A stretch of DNA of 64,000 nt from Pseudokineococcus lusitanus (GTDB taxonomy: Bacteria > Actinomycetota > Actinomycetes > Actinomycetales > Quadrisphaeraceae), in contig NZ_RJKN01000006.1 in NCBI RefSeq assembly GCF_003751265.1, positions 124,001-188,000 on the forward strand, in the 5' to 3' direction. This document shows, piece after piece, positions 8,037 to 16,233 of this stretch. The translations under genes were made by a program, and so were the position numbers. The notes beneath the pieces were generated by a model. The model ran no database searches, had not been told where the DNA came from, and was given only the letters and a program-made list of their open reading frames with translations. How positions within the stretch are numbered: the first letter of the stretch is position 1; the number at the start of each line of letters is the position of its first letter.

Positions 8037-9425
8037 TCAGAGCCCGACCTGCACGAAGAGCAGCCAGGCGACGAGCGGCACGACCGCCACCATGGCGATG
8101 GCCCACAGCAGCAGCGCCCGGAAGAAGCGGCGCTCCTCGTCGGGCCGGGCGCTGGCCATGAGCAGCGCCCCCGAGGTCGACATCGGGCTCGTGTCCACCA
8201 CCGACGAGCTGATGGCCACGGCCGTCACCACGCCCACCGGCGTGAGCGCCGGGTCGAGCGCCACGGGCACGACCACCGGGCTGATGACGGTGAGGGTGCC
8301 GGTCGTCGACGCGAAGGCCGAGACGACCGCCACGACGTAGCCGGTCACGAGCGCCGCCACGGACCCGCTGCCCAGGCTCTCGATGCCGCGCTGCAGCTGC
8401 TCGAGCGCCCCCATCTCCTCGAGGACGCCGACGTACGTGACGATGCCGGTGACGAGGAGGACGGCCGACCACGGCACCGCCTCGACGGCGGGCTTCTGCA
8501 GCCGGGGGCTGACGACCACCAGCACCAGCGCGATGGCGAGCGACGCGACGCCCACGTCGACCCCGAGGACGGTGGTCAGGACGAGCAGCGCGACGAGCCC
8601 GAGGAGGGACAGGGCCCTCACGGGGGTGAGCCGGACGGGCTCCTCCGTCGCGGCGGGCCCCGCGGGGGCGACGTCGACGGCGGTCGCCGTCGTCGGGGAC
8701 GCCAGCACCGCCGTCCGGGAGCCTCCGGACGTCGCGGCACCGTCCGGGAGGGCGACGCCCGCCCCGCTCGCCACCGGGGTCGCCCCGTCCGAGGACGCCC
8801 CGTCGTCCCGGCGCGCGGCGCGCCGGCCCAGGAGCACCTGCACGAGGACGTAGGCCACGACGGCGAGCACGGCGTTGAAGAGGAAGCAGGCCACGTAGAG
8901 CCGGAGGGTGCCGTCGGCGGCGCCCGCCTCGCGGAGCATGAGGTTGGCGACGACGCCGAAGGGGTTGACCGGCGAGAAGCCGCCGGCGTTGGCGCCCTGC
9001 ACGACGACGAGGCCCATGGCCAGCGTGCTGACGCCGAAGCGCGAGCCCAGGGCCAGCGCCACCGGCGCGACGATGGCGATGGCGGCGGGCGTGAAGGCCC
9101 CGGCCGAGGTCAGGACCGCGGTGAGCAGGAACATGAGGACGGGCACGAGCAGGCGCCGTCCGCCCGCGAGCCGCTCCGCCCACGCGGCGAGCAGCTCGAC
9201 CGTCCCCGTGAGGCGCACGACGCCGAAGAGCAGCGTCGCGCCGACGAGGATGAGGAAGAGACCGGACGGGAACTGGGCGACGACGTCCTCGACGGCCTGC
9301 CCGGCCAGCAGCGTGCCGACGACGAAGGCCGCGACGAGGGCCACCAGGCCCGCGCTGACCCGCGTGAGCGAGCCCACGACGAAGGCGCCGACGAGCACGG
9401 CGAAGGCGACGACGGAGAGCACCAC
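8037..9425 (-). CDS. MatC-type dicarboxylate carrier (SLC13-like permease)
   Basis: A 462-residue membrane protein with two blocks of transmembrane helices joined by a polar linker (about 210-275) rich in Ala, Ser and Asp. The N-terminal block resembles the dicarboxylate carrier MatC N-terminal domain, with SAGAFTPAAIAIVAPVALAL and NAGGFSPVNPFGVVANLML motifs. The C-terminal block carries the matching ASTTGTLTVISPVVVPVAL and SSSVVDTSPMSTSGAL motifs. The family imports malonate or C4-dicarboxylates. The GTG start (9425 or 9422) lies after GAGG and overlaps the 3' end of the maleate isomerase-like gene, so the two are co-translated and probably handle the same dicarboxylate. Confidence 0.82.
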   Translation of the reverse strand: MVLSVVAFAVLVGAFVVGSLTRVSAGLVALVAAFVVGTLLAGQAVEDVVAQFPSGLFLILVGATLLFGVVRLTGTVELLAAWAERLAGGRRLLVPVLMFLLTAVLTSAGAFTPAAIAIVAPVALALGSRFGVSTLAMGLVVVQGANAGGFSPVNPFGVVANLMLREAGAADGTLRLYVACFLFNAVLAVVAYVLVQVLLGRRAARRDDGASSDGATPVASGAGVALPDGAATSGGSRTAVLASPTTATAVDVAPAGPAATEEPVRLTPVRALSLLGLVALLVLTTVLGVDVGVASLAIALVLVVVSPRLQKPAVEAVPWSAVLLVTGIVTYVGVLEEMGALEQLQRGIESLGSGSVAALVTGYVVAVVSAFASTTGTLTVISPVVVPVALDPALTPVGVVTAVAISSSVVDTSPMSTSGALLMASARPDEERRFFRALLLWAIAMVAVVPLVAWLLFVQVGL

Positions 9426-9435
9426 GGCGACCGCC

Positions 9436-10296
9436 TCAGGAGACGGCCGGCACGAGGCCGCCCGCGAGCAGCCGGCCGGCACCGGTGACGGCGGGCTCGT
9501 GACCCAGCGCCCGGAGGACCTCGTACGCCGTGGCCGTGGCCGCCGTCAAGACGGGCAGCCCGAGCTCGTCCTCGACCACCTGGACCGCGTCCAGCGACGG
9601 CATCTGCACGCAGGCCGACAGCACGAGGGCGTCGGCGCGGGAGAGGTCGAGGCCGCGGGCGATGCCCGGCAGCTGCCCGGCGTCGAGGCAGCCGACGGCG
9701 AGGTTGTCGGACACCTCGAGGCTGACGGCCTCCAGGACCTCCACCCCTCCGCCCTCGACGTACGCGGCGACCATGTCGGTCAGCGGACGCATGTACGGGG
9801 TGACGAGCGCGACCCGGCGTGCGCCCACCTCGCGGAGCACGCGGGTGAGCGCGCCGGCGCTGCTGACGACGGCGGCGGGGTGGCCGTTCTCGGCGGCGGC
9901 GCGGGCCATGACCTCCTCGGAGGAGGTGTGGGCGCCCGGCCCCTGCGCCATGACGGCGACGAGGCACGCGTAGGCGATGACGTCGACGTCGGCGTCCGAG
10001 ACCGCCGTGGCGCACTCGGCGGCCCGGTCGACCATCGCGAGGAGCTCCTCGTGCGTGACGTTCTTCAACGCCGCCCGCGCCGAGTGGAACGTGTAGCTGT
10101 GCCCCGTGGCCTCGGTCTGCCGCCGGAAGAGCTCCGGCAGCTCGGTCTCCATCGTCGTGTTCGAGCTGGGCACCACGAGCCCGATGCGCGACCGGCCGGG
10201 GCGGCGCGGCTCGGGCGCGTGCTCCTCGGCCGCGGCGGCGGCGGCGCCGTCCGCGACGAGGTGGGGGGTGCTGGGTCCGGATGGGGTGCTGCTCAT
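9436..10296 (-). CDS. Maleate cis-trans isomerase / arylmalonate decarboxylase family enzyme
   Basis: A 286-residue cytoplasmic enzyme of the Asp/Glu racemase superfamily, closest to maleate isomerase and arylmalonate decarboxylase. After a variable 35-residue leader it shows VVPSSNTTMETELP (substrate-binding), IAYACLVAVMAQG and VLSACVQMPSLD. The two cysteines in the last two motifs match the catalytic cysteine pair of maleate isomerase, whereas arylmalonate decarboxylase keeps only one. That favours maleate to fumarate isomerisation. The ATG follows GGAGG. The gene overlaps the MatC-type carrier start, giving an uptake-plus-isomerisation operon for a dicarboxylate. Confidence 0.8.
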   Translation of the reverse strand: MSSTPSGPSTPHLVADGAAAAAAEEHAPEPRRPGRSRIGLVVPSSNTTMETELPELFRRQTEATGHSYTFHSARAALKNVTHEELLAMVDRAAECATAVSDADVDVIAYACLVAVMAQGPGAHTSSEEVMARAAAENGHPAAVVSSAGALTRVLREVGARRVALVTPYMRPLTDMVAAYVEGGGVEVLEAVSLEVSDNLAVGCLDAGQLPGIARGLDLSRADALVLSACVQMPSLDAVQVVEDELGLPVLTAATATAYEVLRALGHEPAVTGAGRLLAGGLVPAVS

Positions 10297-10326
10297 GGGT
10301 CCTCCACGTCGATGTGTCGGCATATC

Positions 10327-10360
10327 CCGCGATGCGGGTCGTGTCCCCACCATGCGGGAT
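10327..10360. promoter_or_regulatory. Repeated GCGGG half sites upstream of maleate operon
   Basis: CCCGCGATGCGGG (10327-10339, an inverted pair) and a further ATGCGGGAT half site (10352-10360) lie 31-64 bp before the isomerase-like gene start. The triple half-site layout would suit a tetrameric IclR regulator such as the one encoded at 7148-7942. Inference only. Confidence 0.35.
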
Positions 10361-10479
10361 CCGCGTCCTCGCCGTCAACGCCCTCAGCCGCCGCGCCCTC
10401 CCGCCGTGCGCCCCGGTGGCACGCCGCGGGAGGGTGACCCCGCCGTCGTCCCCGCCGCCCGCCCGCCGAGGAGTCCCGC

Positions 10480-13400
10480 GTGACCTCCCCCCGCCCCGCC
10501 GCCCCCCGGTCCCGCCCGCCGTACCTCGAGGACCCCGCCCCCGGCACCGGCCGCCGGTGGGCCCCCCGCGCACGGGTGCGCAGCGACGCGCCCGAGCTCG
10601 ACCTGTCGGGCACCTGGCGGTTCCGGCTGTGGCCCACCGCCGTCGGCGGCGGCGAGGACGACGACGCCCTCGCGGCGCTGTCGGTGCCCGGCGCCGTCCC
10701 CGCGGACGGCCCGGCCGCGGGCTGGGACGACCTGCCCGTCCCCTCGCACTGGGTGCTCCACGGCGACGGGGCGTACGGCCGCCCCTGGTACACGAACGTC
10801 CGCTACCCCTTCCCCGTCGACCCGCCGCACGTCCCGGACGCCAACCCGACCGCCGACCACCTGCGCGCCTTCACGGTGCCGGACGAGGCCGCGTGGACCG
10901 GCGCCGCGCGCCACCTCCTGCGCCTCGACGGCGTCGAGAGCGCCTGGCGCGCCTGGCTCAACGGCACCGAGGTCGCCACGGGCACCGGCAGCCGGCTCGC
11001 GCAGGAGCTCGACGTCACGGGGCTCGTGCGGCCCGGCGCGAACGTCCTCCTGCTGCGCGTGCACCAGTGGTCGGCGGCGTCCTACCTCGAGGACCAGGAC
11101 CAGTGGTGGCTGCCCGGCGTCTTCCGCGAGGTGCACCTGCTGGCCCGCCCCGCCGGGGCGCTCGACGACGTCGTGCTGAGGGCCGACTACGACCACCGCA
11201 CCGGCGCCGGCCGCCTCGACGTCCGGCCCTCCGCCCCCGCCGACGCCTACCCCGTCGTCCTGCGCGCGCCCGGTCTCGGCGTCGAGGTGACGTGGGCGAC
11301 GCCGGCCGACGTCGCCCCGGTCGACGTCCCCGACGTGGCGCCGTGGAGCGCCGAGGTGCCCGTCCTCCACGACGTCGAGGTCGTCGCGCGGGGCGAGACC
11401 GTCTCCCTCCGCGCCGGTTTCCGGACCGTGGAGATCGACGGGGACCGCTTCCTCGTCAACGGCCGCCGCGTCGTCCTCCGCGGCGTCAACCGCCACGAGG
11501 TCGCCGCCGACCGCGGGCGCGTCTTCGACGAGGCGCACGCCCGCGAGGACCTCGCCCTCATGAAGCGGCACGGCGTCGACGCCGTCCGCACGAGCCACTA
11601 CCCGCCGCATCCCCGCCTGCTGGACCTCCTCGACGAGCTCGGCTTCTGGGTCGTGCTCGAGGACGACCTCGAGACGCACGGCTTCGAGCTGACCGCCGGC
11701 GAGCCCTGGCGCGGCAACCCCAGCGACGACCCGGCGTGGGAGGCGGCGTACCTCGACCGCGTCGCCCGCACCGTCGAGCGCGACAAGAACCACGCGTGCG
11801 TCGTGCTGTGGAGCCTCGGCAACGAGGCCGGCACCGGGCGCAACCTCGCCGCCGCGGCCGCCGAGCTGCGCCGCCGCGACCCGAGCCGCCCCGTGCACTA
11901 CGAGGGCGACCACACGGGCGCGTACACCGACGTCTACAGCCGGATGTACCCGACGCTCGAGGAGGTGGAGGCGATCGGCTCCGGCGTCGGCCCGGTGGCG
12001 TGGACGACGCCGGCGCAGGCGGCCGTCGTCCGCTCGCAGCCCTTCGTCATGTGCGAGTACGTGCACGCCATGGGGAACGGGCCGGGCGCCGTCGCCGAGT
12101 ACGACGCCCTGTCATGGCGGTACCCGCGCGTCCACGGCGGCTTCGTCTGGGAGTGGCGCGACCACGGCCTCGCGCACCGGACCGCCGACGGCACACCGTT
12201 CTTCGCCTACGGCGGCGACTTCGGCGAGCCGCTGCACGACGGCAACTTCGTCACCGACGGGCTCGTGCTCTCCGACGGGACGCCCTCGCCCGGCCTCGCC
12301 GAGTGGGCGGCCGTCGTCGCGGCCGTGCGCCTCGACGTCCTCGCCGACGGCGACGAGCGGGTCCTCGCCGTCACCAACCGCCGGCACTCCGGCGCCACCG
12401 ACGACCTGACCTTCGCCTGGCGGCTCGAGCGCGACGGCGTCGCCGTCGCGGCGGGCGACCTCGCCGTCCCGCCGGTCGCGCCCGGCGACGACGCCGTCGT
12501 CGCGCTGCCGGACGTCGCCGCCGCGGCCGGGCCGACGCCCGCGGGGTCGGAGGACCACCTCACGGTCGAGGCCGCCCTCGCGGCCCCGACGGCCTGGGCC
12601 GGGGCGGGGCACGTGCTGTCCCGCACGCAGGTCGACCTCACGCCGCCCCGGGCGGCCGCCCCGACGACGCCCGCGGCGGCGCCCGTCGTCGTCGCCGGGG
12701 ACGGGCGGACGGCCCGCGTGGGCGACGCCGTCCTCGACCTCGTCACCGGACGGCTCACCGCCGTCGGCGACCTCCGCGTCGACGGCCCCGTCCTCGACCT
12801 GTTCCGCGCGCCGACGGACAACGACCGCGGCCGCGCGCCCCACGGGTACGAGGACGTCGGCCCGGCGGAGAGCCACGGCGAGGGCACCGACCACCCCTCG
12901 TCCGCCGAGCGTTGGGCCGCAGCGGGTCTCGACCGGCTGGAGCACCGCCTCCGCGCGGTCGAGGTGACGGACGACGCCGTCGTCGTGCGGGTGCGGGCGG
13001 CGGTCGCGGCCTCCGACGTCGGCGTCGACGTGACGTACCGCTGGACCGCCGCGGCGGACGGCGCGGCCTCTCTCGCCGTCGGCGTCGTGCCCACCGGCGC
13101 GTGGACGGGCACCTGGCCCCGGGTCGGCGTCCGTCTCGACCTGCCCGGCTCGGTGGGGACGGCCTCGTGGTTCGGCACGGGGCCGGCGGAGTCCTACGCG
13201 GACTCGAGCCACGCGGCGGTCGTCGGGCGCTTCGAGAGCGCCGTCGACGACCTCGTCGTCGCCTACAGCCGGCCGCAGGAGAGCGGCCACCGCCCCGACC
13301 TGCGCGAGCTCCGGCTCACCGGTCCGGACGGCGGCCTCCACGTCACCGCGGACGCCGACCGGCCGGGCGAGCGGCGGGTCGGCTTCACCGCACGGCGCTG

Positions 13401-13584
13401 GACGCCGCAGGAGCTGGCCGCGGCGGCGCACGACCACGAGCTGCCGCCGAGCGACCGCGTCGTGCTCCACCTCGACGCCGCGCAGCACGGCCTCGGCTCG
13501 CGCGCCTGCGGCCCGGACGTGCTGCCGCAGCACGCCCTCCGGCCGTCCGCCCGCACGTTCCGGGTGACGTTCCGCCCCGCCTGA
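10480..13584 (+). CDS. lacZ: Glycoside hydrolase family 2 beta-galactosidase
   Basis: A 1034-residue cytoplasmic LacZ-type enzyme, close to the 1024 residues of the E. coli protein. Sugar-binding and immunoglobulin-like domains occupy about 1-310, the TIM barrel about 315-610, and the C-terminal beta-galactosidase small-chain domain about 740-1030. Glu449 in SLGNEAGTG is the acid/base and Glu526 in MCEYVHAMGNG the nucleophile. VNRHEVAADRGRV near 335 and TDNDRGRAPHGYE in the small chain are also typical. The GTG start follows GAGGAG. It stands alone between two hairpins, divergent from the maleate operon. The natural substrate could be lactose or plant beta-galactosides. Confidence 0.93.
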   Translation: MTSPRPAAPRSRPPYLEDPAPGTGRRWAPRARVRSDAPELDLSGTWRFRLWPTAVGGGEDDDALAALSVPGAVPADGPAAGWDDLPVPSHWVLHGDGAYGRPWYTNVRYPFPVDPPHVPDANPTADHLRAFTVPDEAAWTGAARHLLRLDGVESAWRAWLNGTEVATGTGSRLAQELDVTGLVRPGANVLLLRVHQWSAASYLEDQDQWWLPGVFREVHLLARPAGALDDVVLRADYDHRTGAGRLDVRPSAPADAYPVVLRAPGLGVEVTWATPADVAPVDVPDVAPWSAEVPVLHDVEVVARGETVSLRAGFRTVEIDGDRFLVNGRRVVLRGVNRHEVAADRGRVFDEAHAREDLALMKRHGVDAVRTSHYPPHPRLLDLLDELGFWVVLEDDLETHGFELTAGEPWRGNPSDDPAWEAAYLDRVARTVERDKNHACVVLWSLGNEAGTGRNLAAAAAELRRRDPSRPVHYEGDHTGAYTDVYSRMYPTLEEVEAIGSGVGPVAWTTPAQAAVVRSQPFVMCEYVHAMGNGPGAVAEYDALSWRYPRVHGGFVWEWRDHGLAHRTADGTPFFAYGGDFGEPLHDGNFVTDGLVLSDGTPSPGLAEWAAVVAAVRLDVLADGDERVLAVTNRRHSGATDDLTFAWRLERDGVAVAAGDLAVPPVAPGDDAVVALPDVAAAAGPTPAGSEDHLTVEAALAAPTAWAGAGHVLSRTQVDLTPPRAAAPTTPAAAPVVVAGDGRTARVGDAVLDLVTGRLTAVGDLRVDGPVLDLFRAPTDNDRGRAPHGYEDVGPAESHGEGTDHPSSAERWAAAGLDRLEHRLRAVEVTDDAVVVRVRAAVAASDVGVDVTYRWTAAADGAASLAVGVVPTGAWTGTWPRVGVRLDLPGSVGTASWFGTGPAESYADSSHAAVVGRFESAVDDLVVAYSRPQESGHRPDLRELRLTGPDGGLHVTADADRPGERRVGFTARRWTPQELAAAAHDHELPPSDRVVLHLDAAQHGLGSRACGPDVLPQHALRPSARTFRVTFRPA

Positions 13585-13608
13585 GCCGCCCCTCCGGACG
13601 ACGACCGC

Positions 13609-13642
13609 CGTCGGGCGGGGCCACCACCGGCCCCGCCCGACG
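13609..13642 (+). terminator. Terminator hairpin after the GH2 gene
   Basis: Perfect 14-bp stem (13609-13622 with 13629-13642) with a 6-nt loop ACCACC, 25 bases after the beta-galactosidase stop. No U-tract. Confidence 0.7.
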
Positions 13643-13829
13643 TCGTCCTGCCCCCGTCCGCCGAGGTCCTTCCGCCTTCAACGGGACACAAGAACGTCAC
13701 AGACCTCGCTCATCTCGCGAAACACGTCGCCAACAGGCTCCTCGCCCATCGCCTCCGTGACCGGGTGTCACGCAGCGCGAGACCCCGCTGCGTCCGCGTC
13801 CTGCGCGCGCCCCGAGCCCGAGGAGCCCC

Positions 13830-15431
13830 GTGCCCACCACCCGCCGCCAATTCCTGCAGTCCGTCGGCGTCGCCGGCGGCGCCGGCGTCATGTACTCGAC
13901 GATGGGCGCCCTCGGGCTCGCCCCGACCGCCGCCGCCGCGCCGTACACGCCCCCGCGGTCGGGCGACTTCACGCTGGCCGGCCGCAGCGCCGCCCGCGTC
14001 GTCGTCCTCGGCGCCGGCATCGCCGGGCTCACCACCGCCTACGAGCTGCAGAAGGCGGGGTACCAGGTCACCGTCCTCGAGGCCCGCGACCGGCCGGGCG
14101 GCCGCAACTGGACCGTCCGCGGCGGCACCCGCGAGACCGACCTCAAGGGCGAGACGCAGCACGCGCGCTTCGCCGAGGGGCAGTACCTCAACGCCGGTCC
14201 GGCCCGGATCGCCCAGCACATGGTGACGCTCGACTACTGCCGCGAGCTCGGCGTCCCCGTCGAGGTCTTCACCAACGTCAACGCCGACTCGTACTACTTC
14301 GACGAGGGCACGACGCCGCTGTCCGGCACGCCCGTCCGGCACCGCACGACGAAGGCCGACACCTACGGCTACGTCTCCGAGCTCCTCGCCCGCGCCACGG
14401 ACTCCGGCAGCCTCGACGGCTACCTCACGGGGGCCGACAAGGAGGCGCTGCTGTCCTTCCTCGGCGGCTGGGGCGCCATCGGCCGGCGCGTGGAGGGCGA
14501 CCCCGCCGCGAGCTGGAAGTACACGGGCACGAGCCGGCGCGGGTACGAGGTGCTGCCGGGCGCCGGGACGCAGGCGGGAACGCCGCTCGGCCCGCCCCCG
14601 TCGCTCTCCGACGTCCTCCAGAGCAACCTGGGTCGCAACATCTCCTTCGAGTTCGGCTTCGACCAGGCGATGCTCATGTTCCAGCCGGTCGGCGGCATGG
14701 ACCGCATCCCCTACGCCTTCGAGCGCGCCGTCGACCGCCGCAACATCGTCTACCGGGCCGAGGTCGGCGGGATCACCAACACCCCGACCGGCGTCGACGT
14801 CACGTACACGACGCGCGGCCGACGTCGCACCGTCACCGCCGACTTCTGCGTCTGCACCATCCCCCCGATGGTGCTCAAGAAGATCCCGACGAACTTCGCG
14901 CCCGAGGTGGGCACCGCCCTCGCGTACGCCCAGGCCGCGCCCGCCGGGAAGATCGCCCTCCAGTACGACCGCCGCTGGTGGGAGACCGACGAGAACATCT
15001 ACGGCGGCATCACCAACACCAACATGGACATCGGCACCATCTGGTACCCGTCGTCCGGGTACCACGGCGACCGGGGCACGGTCGTCGGCTACTACAACTT
15101 CGGGAACAACGCCCTGGCCTACGGGCGGCTGTCGCACAAGGAACGCCTGTCGCGGGCCCTCGTCCAGGGTCAGAAGGTCCACGGGCAGAAGTACGCCCGG
15201 GGGATCGAGGCGTCGTTCTCCGTCTCGTGGGAGAACACCCGCTACAGCGAGGGCGGGTGGGTGAGCTGGCCGTCGCGCGAGAGCGCCGAGTACCGCCGCC
15301 TGCTGCAGCCCGAGGGCCGCACGTACTTCGCGGGCGACCACCTCAGCCACTACACGTCCTGGATGTCCGGGGCCATCGAGTCCGCCCGCGCGAGCGTCAC
15401 GGCGCTGCACCAGCGCGCCCTCGCCGGCTGA
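13830..15431 (+). CDS. Tat-exported flavin monoamine oxidase family protein
   Basis: A 533-residue FAD-dependent amine or amino-acid oxidase. A twin-arginine signal (TTRRQFLQS at 3-11, hydrophobic core, cleavage near AAAA at about 30) shows export with bound FAD. The Rossmann FAD motif VVVLGAGIAGLTTAYEL starts near 53, followed by the second-turn VLEARDRPGGRNWTV. The C-terminal FAD motif is near TYFAGDHLSHYTSWMSGAIESA. The arginine in LNAGPARIAQH is the usual substrate-carboxylate contact in L-amino-acid oxidases, so an amino acid substrate is likely. GTG start after GAGGAG. The next gene, 36 bp on, encodes an exported RidA protein that could hydrolyse its imine product. Confidence 0.85.
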   Translation: MPTTRRQFLQSVGVAGGAGVMYSTMGALGLAPTAAAAPYTPPRSGDFTLAGRSAARVVVLGAGIAGLTTAYELQKAGYQVTVLEARDRPGGRNWTVRGGTRETDLKGETQHARFAEGQYLNAGPARIAQHMVTLDYCRELGVPVEVFTNVNADSYYFDEGTTPLSGTPVRHRTTKADTYGYVSELLARATDSGSLDGYLTGADKEALLSFLGGWGAIGRRVEGDPAASWKYTGTSRRGYEVLPGAGTQAGTPLGPPPSLSDVLQSNLGRNISFEFGFDQAMLMFQPVGGMDRIPYAFERAVDRRNIVYRAEVGGITNTPTGVDVTYTTRGRRRTVTADFCVCTIPPMVLKKIPTNFAPEVGTALAYAQAAPAGKIALQYDRRWWETDENIYGGITNTNMDIGTIWYPSSGYHGDRGTVVGYYNFGNNALAYGRLSHKERLSRALVQGQKVHGQKYARGIEASFSVSWENTRYSEGGWVSWPSRESAEYRRLLQPEGRTYFAGDHLSHYTSWMSGAIESARASVTALHQRALAG

Positions 15432-15467
15432 CCACCCCTCTCCCCCATCCCGTCCCGGAGGACACCC

Positions 15468-16178
15468 GTGCCCACGACCAGCCCCAGCCCCCGCCCCGCC
15501 GACCGACGCGCCCGTCGACGTCGCCTGCCCGCCCGTCGGGCGCTCGTCGCCGGCGCGCTCGCGCTGACCCTCACCGGCGGCGCCGCCGTCACCGCCGTCG
15601 CCGGCGGCCGTACCCCGGCGCCGCCGTCGCGCGGCGCCGTCCAGAACCTTCCCGCCGGGTCGGCCAACCCGATGATCGCCAACGGGACGACGATCGGGCC
15701 GCTCGTCACGACGTACAAGAGCAGCGGCACCGGCCCCGGCCGCCTCAACCCCGCGGGGGCGGCGGGCACGCCGGAGTCCTACGTCGACGCGTCCTTCTTC
15801 CCCGGCGGCACGCTGCCGGCCGGCGTGACCATCACCGAGGCGCAGGGCCTCAACGCCCTCGCCCGCATCGAGGCCAACCTCGCGTCCGTCGGGCTCGGGC
15901 TCGACGACGTCATCACCATGCGCGTCTTCGTCGACGCGCCCCCCGGGGCCGCCGTCGCCGACTACGCCGGCTTCAACCGCGCCTACCGGCAGTACTTCGC
16001 CAACGTCGACCTCGTCACCGGCGCGACGTTGCCGCAGCCCGTCGGCTCGGCCGCGCCGACGCCGCCCCTCGTCGTCAACGCGCAGCGGCCGTCCCGCAGC
16101 CTCATGGAGGTCGCGTCGCTGCCCGTCGCGGGCTGGCTCGTCGAGATCGAGGTGGACGCCGTCGTCGGGCGCCGCTGA
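15468..16178 (+). CDS. Exported RidA (YjgF/UK114) family protein
   Basis: A 236-residue protein. The first 46 residues are a signal sequence (Arg-rich n-region, then ALVAGALALTLTGGAAVTAVA). The rest is a RidA domain. Its key features are present: Arg in QRPSRSLMEVASLP, which binds the imine carboxylate, and Glu in the terminal VEIEVDAV. RidA enzymes hydrolyse reactive enamines and imines to ketones, normally in the cytosol; export is unusual. About 25 extra residues (VTGATLPQPVGSAAPTPPLV) precede the active-site Arg. It follows the exported oxidase by 36 bp with an SD-like GGAGG, so the pair looks like one operon. A hairpin follows the stop. Confidence 0.8.
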   Translation: MPTTSPSPRPADRRARRRRLPARRALVAGALALTLTGGAAVTAVAGGRTPAPPSRGAVQNLPAGSANPMIANGTTIGPLVTTYKSSGTGPGRLNPAGAAGTPESYVDASFFPGGTLPAGVTITEAQGLNALARIEANLASVGLGLDDVITMRVFVDAPPGAAVADYAGFNRAYRQYFANVDLVTGATLPQPVGSAAPTPPLVVNAQRPSRSLMEVASLPVAGWLVEIEVDAVVGRR

Positions 16179-16191
16179 GCGCCCCGTCCCC

Positions 16192-16226
16192 GGGCGGGCG
16201 TCCCTGCGTCGCAGGGGCGCCCGCCC
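16192..16226. terminator. Bidirectional terminator between RidA and SGNH genes
   Basis: A 16-bp stem with one mismatch (16192-16207 with 16211-16226) and a 3-nt loop. It lies between the convergent RidA stop (16178) and SGNH hydrolase stop (16234), so it can serve both strands. Confidence 0.7.
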
Positions 16227-16233
16227 GCGCGCG

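Noticed and set aside
10281-13760. A frame of over 1150 codons overlapping the GH2 gene in another frame
   Set aside because: Composition is almost only Arg, Pro, Gly and Ala. The GH2 frame carries the real catalytic motifs.
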